The notes beneath the pieces are model-generated. The model was not told where the DNA came from. It saw only the letters and a program-made list of their open reading frames with translations, and searched no databases. Positions 45,547 through 56,100 of a DNA stretch of 64,000 bases are shown in pieces. How positions within the stretch are numbered: the stretch's first letter is position 1; each line of letters opens with the position of its first letter. The stretch lies in the NCBI RefSeq assembly GCF_001434895.1, contig NZ_AZEE01000029.1, forward strand, positions 37,257-101,256. The letters run 5' to 3'. This DNA is from Secundilactobacillus odoratitofui DSM 19909 = JCM 15043. Its GTDB lineage: Bacteria; Bacillota; Bacilli; Lactobacillales; Lactobacillaceae. The position numbers and the translations under genes were made by a program.

Positions 45547-46875
45547 CTATTGTGTCATTTCGTCCCATGAATGTCCTGCGCGTAACGCCGCGAGTTCATC
45601 TAATTGAGCCGCTTTATCTGCCGACTCGAAACCGATGAGCGGTCGCTGCAGCAGGTCACGATGAGTGGCTTGAGCAAGATTAGCCAACGTCTCTTGCATC
45701 CCAGTGCCATTTGCCAATGTCATTAGTCGTGCACTGGGTGTTAAAGCCGGATTAAGTAACCGTTCTCGCATCCGTTGGCAGGTCGTCATCACATTGAACG
45801 GAAGCGTGATTCCTTCACAGAAGTCACAAACTGCATCGACCAGCGCCAACCCTTCGTTCATAAACGCCGTTGGTTGATCTGGTGCTTCTAACGCCACCTG
45901 CTCGTTTTTGAGCTCAGCCGCCGCTATCTCAGCATCAACTGCATCACACGGTTCGTCACCTTTCAAAACAAAGTAGGCAAACATCAAACGAACCCAATTT
46001 ACTGCGTCCTCACTGATACCGAGTGGCTCAAATGGGTCTAAATCCAGGGTCCGCAATTCAATATAGGCAATCCCTTGCGTCACCAAATCAGTTAGCGTCG
46101 TGCCACCCTTCAACCGAACGATGCCATAAAACTCACGAGGGGCAATCAAGTCACCGTTGGCCACCGACTGTGTGATCTGATCAACATACGCTTGCACCGA
46201 TGCGTAGTGACCAGGAATGCCATTGCCAAAGCCAAAGTGAGAGTTGCGAATCGAACGTACTGCCTGTTTTGGCGCTGGTTCCTCCGCCTCAAAGTAGTGT
46301 GGCATCGCTAACGGTGTCGCGCCAAACAAGTAGGTTAATAGCCAGCGATAACGGTAAAAGCCAGCCGCAGCTGAAAGGTAGTAACGATTACTCGCTGCCG
46401 GTGTGTCAGCCTGTAACGCTGCCAAGCCGTGATATGTAAGTCCCAAATTAACGTGAACACCGGTCTCAGCCGTTCGTTCGATTTTGCGTTGTGCAGCCAC
46501 CTTTAACCGGTAGTAATAGCTGTCTATGTCGGTTTGCGCGATTTCGATATCAGAATGATCACCCCGTAATTGTGGTGGCATGCTGTAAGGCCAGAGCAGC
46601 TCTTCAGGTTGTAATGCACTACGTAATGCTTGTTGGTACGCGCCAAGGTATGTCAGCGTCTGTTGTGTGCTCACCGTCGCCGGCGTGATCAGCTCTGATT
46701 GGGTTTGTAGAAAGTCGTTTTTGATAAAATGATGCTGTCTTTGATCCGCTAAGCTTGTCGGATAAGCGTATTGGCTCAATTGACCCGTCTTGGTTGCGCG
46801 ATGCATTTCAACTTCGATTCCAACCGTGCCTTTGACGACTTGTGCCACCCCATCTGTCGTTAACCCATTCGTCAT
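45547..46875 (-). CDS. gshA: Glutamate-cysteine ligase
   Basis: About 442 aa starting MTNGLTTDGVAQVVKGTVGI. GIEVEMHRATKTGQLS, YPTSLADQRQHHFIKNDFLQTQSELIT and ETGVHVNLGLTYHG match gamma-glutamylcysteine ligases of the GshAB N-terminal type without the ATP-grasp synthetase part. The start at 46875 has GAAGGGA upstream; an in-frame start at 46974 adds an unlikely extension. It makes gamma-glutamylcysteine. No glutathione synthetase gene lies in the window. Confidence 0.88.
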   Translation of the reverse strand: MTNGLTTDGVAQVVKGTVGIEVEMHRATKTGQLSQYAYPTSLADQRQHHFIKNDFLQTQSELITPATVSTQQTLTYLGAYQQALRSALQPEELLWPYSMPPQLRGDHSDIEIAQTDIDSYYYRLKVAAQRKIERTAETGVHVNLGLTYHGLAALQADTPAASNRYYLSAAAGFYRYRWLLTYLFGATPLAMPHYFEAEEPAPKQAVRSIRNSHFGFGNGIPGHYASVQAYVDQITQSVANGDLIAPREFYGIVRLKGGTTLTDLVTQGIAYIELRTLDLDPFEPLGISEDAVNWVRLMFAYFVLKGDEPCDAVDAEIAAAELKNEQVALEAPDQPTAFMNEGLALVDAVCDFCEGITLPFNVMTTCQRMRERLLNPALTPSARLMTLANGTGMQETLANLAQATHRDLLQRPLIGFESADKAAQLDELAALRAGHSWDEMTQ

Positions 46876-47092
46876 GCCAATCACGTCCCTTCTATGTGTT
46901 TTGGCTAATTTACACTTATTAGATAACGATGTCAAATTGATTAAAATATATTTCAGAAATAAGGCTTTCGACATGCTATTTACGTTGCTAAATTGGTAAG
47001 CAAATTAACATTGTCCGACTATTAAAATAGCCTGGCCATCGTCAAAACACACATTATCGACCAGAATCATCAACTGAAAATAACACTAATCA

Positions 47093-47142
47093 ACAAAAGT
47101 GGCACCTTTTCAAAAAGAAAGGGCGCCACTTTTGTTTGTGTA
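47093..47142 (-). terminator. Second terminator between the T-box and gshA
   Basis: AAAAGTGGCACC and GGGCGCCACTTTT form a strong stem with A/T runs on both sides. It lies between the T-box attenuator (47285-47318) and the gshA start, so transcripts that pass the T-box meet another stop. Confidence 0.8.
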
Positions 47143-47284
47143 TGTGTTCTAAATAATATGTGTACTGACTCAGGTCAGCTCTGCGTGAAACTAAGTATAA
47201 TTGCTATGTGGGTTATGTGTTGGTACCAGGCATACTGGTATGATTAATATGTTATGTGTTGTTGCAATATGTGTGTCGAAAACA

Positions 47285-47575
47285 ATGAAAAAGCGCCCCT
47301 AAGCATCTCTGCTTAAGGGCGCTTCCGCACGGTACCACCTTAATTTCGGTTGCCTTGCGCAACCGACTCAGCCGGACGTATTCATCCGGCAGTGGGCTAA
47401 TGGCCACCAACCACGATTCCTTAAACAAGAACCGATCGCTCCACCTTAACTTTCCGCTGAAGGATTGGACGTGTTCTCACCAGCCACGCTCTCTTAAACC
47501 AATCGCTTCAGCCTCATCCTCAAGGCTTCCTTGCGTCTCATCGTTTTCTAACTATGTCCACATAATACCGAGTTC
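47285..47575 (-). promoter_or_regulatory. T-box leader upstream of gshA (specifier uncertain)
   Basis: The minus strand shows GAGAGCGTGGCTGGTGAGA (stem I), AATCGTGGTTGGTGG, the T-box AAGGTGGTACCGTGCGG and a terminator GCGCCCTTAAGC/GCTTAGGGGCGC followed by TTTTT. Above the specifier loop GCTGAAG pairs with CTTCAGC; the 3' loop strand is GGAAAGTT, giving GUU or GAA as candidate codons. No open frame lies between this terminator and the second hairpin at 47093-47142. Confidence 0.85.
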
Positions 47576-47633
47576 CCATCAGAAAGTCAACCCCTGAATA
47601 AAACTAATTGATGGCATGACGTATTATCACAAA

Positions 47634-49115
47634 TTAAGCCGTTGCCTCAACATGTTGGACTTTTTGTCGTTTAACCATTGCAATCACTTCTCTTAACTTC
47701 TCCCAATTTGACACTTCTAGTGGTTCCGGCCAGATGATTTGTGGTATGCCATGAATACTAGCAACAAAGGTGTCTGACAAATAAACGTCGACATTCTGAC
47801 TGAGTTGGCTGGTAAATTTGATGCCGCCACCAAGGTAAAACGCAATCAGATTCGAAAAGTAGGTCAAGGGTACTTTGCTCTGCACAAAATCAATACAAAT
47901 GGTGACAGAGTACTGCAAAACAGAGGCATGAACCTCATCGATCAAAACCTGAAGATACGAACGTTTTAACTCGTCTTGAATCACAGAATTAGGCTTTAGA
48001 TTAAAGATATCGATTGCTTTTGTCGTCAACTGCTCAGCAAGTTGTACCTGACCCGGGAAATTAGCGGTCAGTTTTGAAACGTCCAAATGATCCGACGATT
48101 GTGCTGAGTCAAAATCAACAAACAGTAGCCAGTGACTCACTTCACTCAACTTATTTCCTAGACGCTCCAATTCATGCGCTGATAACTCTGACTCTCTGAG
48201 CAACGGCGTTTTGACTAAAATCGATTTGAACGCTGAACTTGCCCGGTCAAATTGTTGGAGGATCACCGGCGTTATTTTGATTGGCATTGACGTCATTAAA
48301 TCCTGACTTCTCAAAAACAAAAATAAATACCCAACTTCAGAATCAAGGTCAGCCTCTTCAATCGACGACACATGCTTAGCGTAATAGTTTTTGACGAGTT
48401 GAATTTCATCACTGTTTTCCAGTTTTATAAGTTGTCTTAAATTCAGCTTTCGCCTGTCTTGTATGCGCTTTATTTGAATTTGAAAAAAAATCCGGAGCTT
48501 CAACTGCTCGCTAGGTGTCAGCGACAACCCAAGTGTCATCATTAAGAAACTCAAAAACCGCGATGTCACTTGGTTGAGCTCTGGAAACGGTTCTTCTACG
48601 CCACCAAAAAAGTGGTAATAAATGTTAGTCAGGCTAATTCGCATCACTAATTCCGGCTGAAGTTGAATTGAATTGGACCGATTCAGCGTTCTCACGTCTT
48701 CAGCTAGTAGCTCGTCGATTTCAGTTCGCAAAACGTAGTAACGTGCTTGGCTACTATAATGGGTCTTCCAAAAGTGCTTACGGGTTGATTGATGACTGTT
48801 AAGATATTCATATTCAAATATTTGATATTTTAACGATTGCTTCAAATACCATAATTGTAAAATCTGGAACGTTGAAATATCAAACTGCGGATTTTCAATT
48901 TCCTTTGCAGAAACCTCGATTGGCCGTTCCAACTTACCAATTGAAATTAAATCAGCAGATAATTCCGTCAGTAACTTATTCAGTTTATATCGCGATAAGC
49001 CTAATTTGTCAGTTACTTGCGTAATTCGAATCCTAGGATATTCAACTTGAATCATCAGTTGTACCATCCGTAACTTAAGTTGGACATCCGCCTCAAAGAA
49101 ACCACTATAATCCAC
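47634..49115 (-). CDS. Mga/AtxA-like helix-turn-helix transcriptional regulator
   Basis: A 493-aa protein. The N-terminus carries a helix-turn-helix (RITQVTDKLGLSRYKLNKLLTEL, about 30-52); a long helical PRD-like middle and a C-terminal EIIB-like segment (DVYLSDTFVASIHGIPQIIW) follow, as in the Mga family. Such regulators respond to phosphotransferase phosphorylation and often control surface genes; the adhesin 1 kb away is a possible target, by inference only. No DNA target could be identified. Confidence 0.8.
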   Translation of the reverse strand: MDYSGFFEADVQLKLRMVQLMIQVEYPRIRITQVTDKLGLSRYKLNKLLTELSADLISIGKLERPIEVSAKEIENPQFDISTFQILQLWYLKQSLKYQIFEYEYLNSHQSTRKHFWKTHYSSQARYYVLRTEIDELLAEDVRTLNRSNSIQLQPELVMRISLTNIYYHFFGGVEEPFPELNQVTSRFLSFLMMTLGLSLTPSEQLKLRIFFQIQIKRIQDRRKLNLRQLIKLENSDEIQLVKNYYAKHVSSIEEADLDSEVGYLFLFLRSQDLMTSMPIKITPVILQQFDRASSAFKSILVKTPLLRESELSAHELERLGNKLSEVSHWLLFVDFDSAQSSDHLDVSKLTANFPGQVQLAEQLTTKAIDIFNLKPNSVIQDELKRSYLQVLIDEVHASVLQYSVTICIDFVQSKVPLTYFSNLIAFYLGGGIKFTSQLSQNVDVYLSDTFVASIHGIPQIIWPEPLEVSNWEKLREVIAMVKRQKVQHVEATA

Positions 49116-49378
49116 ACTTATCCCCCCAGATAAATAAAAATCACTACTCCCAATCGATCCCCAGCAACTTAAATATAAGTCATAAAAAAATCCCTAAATT
49201 TTATAGATTAATTTTACCCCATTAGTTGTTTTTCCCTATAGTTTCAATATAATAGAGACATAAAGGCGAATCAATATTCACATTTGCTAATGTAGTCATT
49301 AATTAACAGATTGCCTGATATTGTTCACCTTTTTGAGGGAGAAACTGACGATAACTCAAGCAATTGGAGGAGTTTATC

Positions 49379-49978
49379 ATGGGGTTTCAAACGCACCACC
49401 GAACAGATCGTCGCACTTTAAAAACGCAACGCCACTTACGGACAGCTTTTTTAGATCTGCTGGCAGAAAAACCATTAGATAAAATTACTGTTGCAGAACT
49501 AACCAGAGCAAGCGATATTGGTCGTGGCACCTTTTACCTCCACTATCGCGATGTCTATGACTTATATGATTCACTGGTGACTGAGACAATTGAGCATCTC
49601 AACGACATTTTTACTGAACTCTATCCGCCAGAACCATCAGGTAGTTTTGAACCCATGGCTAAAAAGTTCATTACCTATGTTGTTGATAATCGCCGATTGT
49701 TTGATATTTTAACCAGACAGGGAAAGGATATTGAAGTGCTGAAACGAATCGTGACATTACTCACGAATCGAGTACTTCAGATTGAGAATTTAGATCAAAA
49801 CGTTCCGGCTTATGCCTTTATCGTCAATTTTGCTGCATACGGCTTTTTAGGTGTTTTAACGGACTGGCTAGAAAATGATCAGCAAGTTGAACTGGATGAT
49901 CTCATCCAAATCATTCAACTGAACGTTCATGCCGTTCGAGAAAAAGCCTTTAGCGGTGACTTTTCAAATTTTGCTTAA
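49379..49978 (+). CDS. TetR/AcrR-family transcriptional regulator
   Basis: A 199-aa protein. The start at 49379 is chosen because the TTG at 49364 overlaps the GGAGGAG ribosome binding site. The helix-turn-helix (KITVAELTRASDIGRGTFYLHY) is followed by YDLYDSLVTE and a helical regulatory domain. It resembles the TetR C-domain type with few neighbours; no divergent gene is close on the left, and the strong terminator after it indicates a single-gene transcript. The 263 nt upstream hold no other gene. Confidence 0.88.
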   Translation: MGFQTHHRTDRRTLKTQRHLRTAFLDLLAEKPLDKITVAELTRASDIGRGTFYLHYRDVYDLYDSLVTETIEHLNDIFTELYPPEPSGSFEPMAKKFITYVVDNRRLFDILTRQGKDIEVLKRIVTLLTNRVLQIENLDQNVPAYAFIVNFAAYGFLGVLTDWLENDQQVELDDLIQIIQLNVHAVREKAFSGDFSNFA

Positions 49979-49983
49979 TCAAA

Positions 49984-50032
49984 AATAGAACCCCCCGAGC
50001 ATGTTGTCCCATGCTCGGGGGGTTCTTGTTTA
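49984..50032 (+). terminator. Strong terminator after the TetR gene
   Basis: AGAACCCCCCGAGCATG and CATGCTCGGGGGGTTCT form a perfect 17-bp stem with a 6-nt loop and T residues after; the A-run on the left allows action on the opposite strand for the adhesin gene as well. Confidence 0.93.
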
Positions 50033-50163
50033 AATTACTTGAGGGAGAAATTTAAACGAAGTTGATACTCATTCGTATCAGTAACACTTCGCTGAAAGGT
50101 AGCCAAACTAACTTGGCTTGTTAGGTATCGACCACTTTTCAACATTTAGAAAAAGGATGTTAG

Positions 50164-53100
50164 TTAGAACTTACGGTTCCGCTTAGTGGTACCGGCTAGA
50201 CCGAACAGTGCCAAGATGCCAGCAAGGAGGCCGAGTGCCGCATAACCTTCTGTGGGCTGTTCATTGGTTTGTGGTAAATCAGCAGACTTCTTGCCTTGAG
50301 TTGTATCTGACGACTTATCAGTCACAGTACCATCAGCAGCCGTATCAGTTCCAGTTGCTGCTTGTGCCGTTACCGCATCACCTCCCTTATCGTTGCCAAC
50401 TGCAGTCCCTGCGTCGGTAGTATCGTTATCAGTCAACCCGGCTACCGTACCATCGTTATCAGTTGGCGTCGTGGTTGTAGTCGTCGTTTGTGACGTAGTA
50501 TCACCATCCGTGCCATTGTTAGTATTGGTATTCGTGTTGGTGTTCGTGTTCGTTGTAGTGGTTGTTAAGCCACCGTCAGTGCCTGGTGTCGTAGTGATTG
50601 TCCCACCATCGGTTCCTGGCGTGGTCGTAGTGGTTGTTCCACCATTACCACCGTTATTGAAGTTAACCGTGAAGCTACCACCGTTTGGTAAGGTTACAAC
50701 CACTGAGTGATCTGTCACGGTGTAAGTGCCACCGCCTGGAACTTGACCTTTATCACCTGGTTTAACAGTTTGGGTTGAGCCATCTGGGAAGGCAATCGTA
50801 ACCGTGCCGTTACCGTTTTCGGTCACACTGTAGTTACCAGTCTTATCCCCGGTACCATCTGTCACGTGGACGTTCACAACCACCGAGTCAGGGTTGTTCG
50901 ACCCGTTTTCAGGCGTTACAGTCACAGTATCACCAGCTGGCGTTGTGAAAGTAATTGTACCGTTTTCGTTAATCACGTAGGTTGTCCCATCAGGTAACGT
51001 ACCTTTATCGCCCGGTTTAACCGTTTGACTGCCAGTTGGCGTAGTCATTGTGATCGTGCCATCTGGGTTCTTCGTGATGGTCAAAGCAGTTGTTGCGCCA
51101 TCCTTACCTGGTAAAATCACTACCGTGTGTTTGCCTTGCTCACCATTACCATCACCATAGTAGATGTTGGTAATGTACGTGTTACCAGCTGCGCCAGTCT
51201 TATCTGGTGTAACCGTCGTTTGGCTACCATCCGGGTTCACGATAATCAGTGAACCGTCCTTACCAACCGTGTAAGTGCCACCGTTTGGTAATGAACCGGT
51301 GTCTCCTGGTTTGACAGTCTTGTTGCCATCTGGCAAGCCAATAACGAGTGTGCCATCAGGTTTCTGGGTGTACGTGATCGTACCACCTTGGCCGTTTTCA
51401 CCCTTTGGTAAGACGATTGTCGTCTGACTACCATTACCAACGCTACCTTGACCATCGCCGTAGTAGTTATTCGTAATGTAGGTGTTACCAGCAGCGCTGC
51501 CCTTACTTGGGTCAACAGTGGTTTGATCACCATCTGGGTTCACGATAATCAGTGAGCCGTCTTTGCCAACTGTGTAAGTGCCACCGTTTGGTAAGGTACC
51601 AGTATCACCTGGTTTAACGGTCTTATTACCATCTGGTAAGCCTAGTACTAGCGTGCCATCAGGTTGCTTAGTGTAGGTGATCGTACCACCCTGACCATTT
51701 TCACCCTTTGGTAAGACAATCGTGGTGGTTTGACTACCACCATTGGCGCCGTCTTGGCCGTAGTAGTTATTCGTCGTGTTGTAGCTGTTTACGTTGTTAC
51801 TGTCAGTCGTGTTACCCGTCGTAGTGCCACCTTGAATTGGGCTACCCTTCGATGGGTCGATTGTGAAGTGTGAGCCACTTGGGTTAGTAAACGTAATCGT
51901 GCCATCTGGGTTGACCACGAAGCTACCACCGTTTGGTAAGTCGCCCTTATCACCTGGTTTAACCACTTGTGAAGTACCGTCTGGCAGGTGCAGAATAATG
52001 TCGCCATTTGGTGCTTTTTCAAGGTTGAGTAGGATACCACCATTCCCATCTGGGTTAGGTAAGAAGACAACTGTATTCTTACCAGTCGTGGTGGTTGTAC
52101 CACCCTTAAGTGAGTTCAGGTTAGAATTTGGATCTAATGGGTCAGTCCCATTGAGGACTTCCTTGAGGTCTGAATCACCGTCACCATCGGTATCAGCGTT
52201 GTCACCATTAGTACCAAGCTTGATTTCAAGGGCATCTGGTAGACCGTCTGAATCCTTGTCTGCGCCAGTTCCGTTACCGCCGTTGACGTAAACGTTGTTG
52301 GTAGTGCCATCACTTGGATCAACGGTGTAGGTCGTCCCATCTGGGTTAGTAAAGGTAATCGTGCCATCTGGGTTCACAACGTAGCTACCACCATTTGGTA
52401 AATCACCCTTATCGCCTGGTTCAACCGCCTTTGTCGTACCGTCTGGCAAGTGAAGGAAGACTTTACCATCAGTGGTCTTTTCAACCGTCACAACTTGTGA
52501 TTGACCATCCTTGCCGTCAGCACCCTTAGTCCCTGGTAAAACAACGACCGTCGTGCGACTAGTTGGATCAGTGCTGTGACCCGTTTGGTTAGTTGGGTCA
52601 ATGGTGTAGGTGCTACCATCAGGGTTCGTGAAGGTGATCGTACCATCTGGGTTGACCACAAACGTGCCGCCAGTTGGGTTGGTGTGCGTTCCGTTATCAT
52701 TTGGCTGAATCACTTGTGAACTACCATCTGGGAAGTGCAAGGTCAGTGACCCGTCAGCACCCTTATCGATAGTAATGCCTTTTTGTGTTTGACCCGGAAC
52801 AACCACCACGATTGGTTGTGTCTTAGCCGCGTTTTCAGTCGTTGTGCCATCCGTTTGGCCAGCACCATTACCGTTAACGTTAACCGTCACATTGACATCC
52901 TTACTACCGTCGCCATCACCCTTGTTAGTGAGTGATTTCAAGTTAGAGTTCGGATCTTTTGGATCAGTGTGGTTAAGCAATTCTTGGAAATCAGTGTCGC
53001 CGTCACCATCGGTATCAACGTTTTCACGGTTAAGACCTAAAGTGATTTCGAAACTATCTGGAATGCCATCGCCATCTGTATCAACGGCACCGGTCACACC

Positions 53101-56100
53101 AGTTCCTGGCGTAGTTGTTGGCGTGGTTTGACCATCTTCTGGATTAACCACATAGGTCTTGCCATCTGGTAATGTGAAGGTGATTGTACCATCTGGGTTA
53201 ACCACGTAGGTTGCACCGTTTGGCAACGTGCCAGTATCACCTGGTTTGATCACTTGAGTTGTGCCATCAGGTAAGTGGAGAACGATGTCGCCGTTTGGTG
53301 TCTTTTCAATCATCAACGTTTGATCGCCAGCATCCTTACCATCCGCACCATTAGTCCCTGGCAAGACAATGTTTGTAATCTTGCTACCTGGTTCAGTGGT
53401 ACCAGAAGTGGTGTTGTTAGGATCAACCGTTGCTGTCGTGCCATCAGGATTAGTGAAAGTGATCGTCCCATCTGGGTTCACAACGAAGGTGCCACCAGCA
53501 GGCGTGGTATGCGTATCATTGTCACCCGCTTTAATGGTCTCGCTTGACCCATCTGGATAGTGAACGGTGTAGCTGCCATCACTGTGTTTTTCAACTGTAA
53601 TGCCGGTGCTCTTACCGTCTTGACCTGGTAAGACAATGGTAACCGGTTTGTCAGTGTCACCAGTGGTAGTACCAGTCGTACCGCCATTTTGGCCATTACC
53701 GTTGCCGTTATCGTTGGTATTCGTGTTGTTGTTATTATTGTTGATGGTTACCGTAATTGGCTTACCGTCATTACCAAATTTACTTGGGTCTAAGGTAAGT
53801 TGCTTACCGTTCTTATCAACAAACGTAATGGTGCCGTCTGGGTTGATAATGAAGTAACCACCGTTGTTATCAGTTCCAGTTGGTTCAGTTGTCGTGTCAC
53901 CAGTGTGATCACCAGGCGTCACAATTTCTGTCTTGCCATCTGGATAATGAATTGTCCAAGTGCCATCGCCATTGTCAGTAATGGTAATTGAGCCAGTCGT
54001 ATCTGGCGTTTGTGTATCGTCACCAGTTGTATCTTGGTCGGTATACAGCACTTGTAAAATACCGCCAGCCTTTGGCACCATGTAACTTGCTAATTGTGAT
54101 TGCGCTGGCTTATACCAGGTCTTCCCTTTAGCATCTTTGTAACTATCAGCTAAGCCTGAAGTATCAGCTACTTCGCCTGCAAGTCCAGAAGCTGCCACTG
54201 GGTCAGCCAGTGCGTTCATGCTTTCATCCACTGGCTCAACCTTGTAGTCCACTTGACTGTCAGTTGTTGGTGTGTCAGTCGTTGGTTTTTGTTTTTCATA
54301 TGGAATCAACACGTTTCCAGCTGCGTTTGGAATAACTTGAGTCGTTGTCGCTGGTTTAACCCAAGTTGTCGTACCATTGGCATCCTTCACCGTTACAGTC
54401 TGGTCTAGGCTTGAAGTATCAGCCTTTTCACCCGGTGTACCAGTTAATTGAGCTGATGGTTGTGTGCCTGCAAGGGCAACACCTTGATCATCGGCAGGTT
54501 GTACCGTGTAAGCAACTTGAGAAGTTGCATCTGACTTCGTTAACGTGATGGTGGCTTTAACACCAGTATCAGTAACTGAAGGATCAACTAACAAGTAGTT
54601 AGTGCCTGTGTTACCAGCTAGCTTCGTCAATGATTGGGCAACCGCGTCAGCACCAGTACCGTTATAGATGAAGTCGTAAACGTATGATTGACCATCCGTT
54701 GGTTGATCAGCTTGTGCTGTGATTGCAAAGTTGTCAGCTGTTAAGCCCGTCAAATCAAGGTCGGCTTGGCCATTTGAAATGGCGCCAGACTTGCTGTCAT
54801 CACTCTTCGATGTTGCAGCAGTAGCAGCCTTCAAGGCCGTGTTCAGTGCAGTCTTGGCATCAGGCATCGCTGCGTCAGCTGAAGCAGCTTTAGTAGTTCC
54901 TGTCACGGCGTTTAGCGCAAGGTTGCCGACTTTAGTTTGGTCAATAATGTGGCCACCTAACTTACGAACGGCATCGTCCACGTCATATTGTGACGCATTA
55001 ACGTTGTTATCAACTTCGTAAGCGTAATCGGTCACGTCTTGTGGAATCGTTGAACCCACTGGTGCTCCCTTAGCAATCAAGGCCTTCAATTGTGTTTTAT
55101 CAACGTTTTGATAGGCGATGGTTGTCGAGCTCTTTTGCACTTGGTTAAATAATTTCGAGATGGTATCGAAAGTCTCACCGATAAATTGGCCAGGTGCAGC
55201 GTCTTGACCGTTGGCTTGACTGACGTACGATGGGTCGTTGTACTCAACCGGTACGGCCACAACTTGTGACATCCCACCAACAGCGCCGTCAATAGCCTTT
55301 GAAATTGCTTGGCCTAAACCGTTAGTTGCAAAACTAGAAATCTTTTCAATCACTGGTTGAATGGCTTCAGTGTTAGCTTGAGAAGCTAAGTTCAAGAAGA
55401 ATTCAATGATTGGTTGTGCGAATTGGGCAACTAATCCACCAGCACCATCAGCACTGGCAATGGCAGCGTTTAACACTTCCTGTGGTGTTTTGCCGTCAAA
55501 TTTGTGCATTGGATCATTGGCATCGGGTGCAATGATGGTTTGGTTACCAGTGAACACTGCATCTAATGCGTTCCCAATCCCTTCAGTCCAGCCAGTGAGG
55601 TATGAGTTAACCATGTTGGTAATCCCATTAGCTGTCGATAGGTTTTCGTCAGAAAGCACACTGATGATATCATTACCAGCTGAATCAGTTTTAATTTCAG
55701 CAGGCATCAGTAGTGATTCTTTGACCCCTTCGTTCATCAACTTGTCACCGAAAGCGTTCATATCAGTGATGGAATCGTTAATTTGTTTGATTTGAGCTTG
55801 GTACACCGTGTTAAAGTCGGTGGTATCAACGCCTAACATGTTAAGCAGATCAACCAAGGTTGCAACGACACCACTCGCACCAATGTTCTTAATTGAATCA
55901 ACGTTAAATTGACTTGGTAATGATGCAATTGAAGCCAGAATACCAGGACCAGCTGTAACTGCACTCAGTGGATTTTGAATAATACTTTGAACTGAGCTTG
56001 ACAGACTTGATGGAAGCAATGATTTACCGTTCCCAATTAAGAACGTCCCAATATCACCAGAAATGTCGCTGGCTTGTGATAGGCCAGTGGTAACAGCTTC

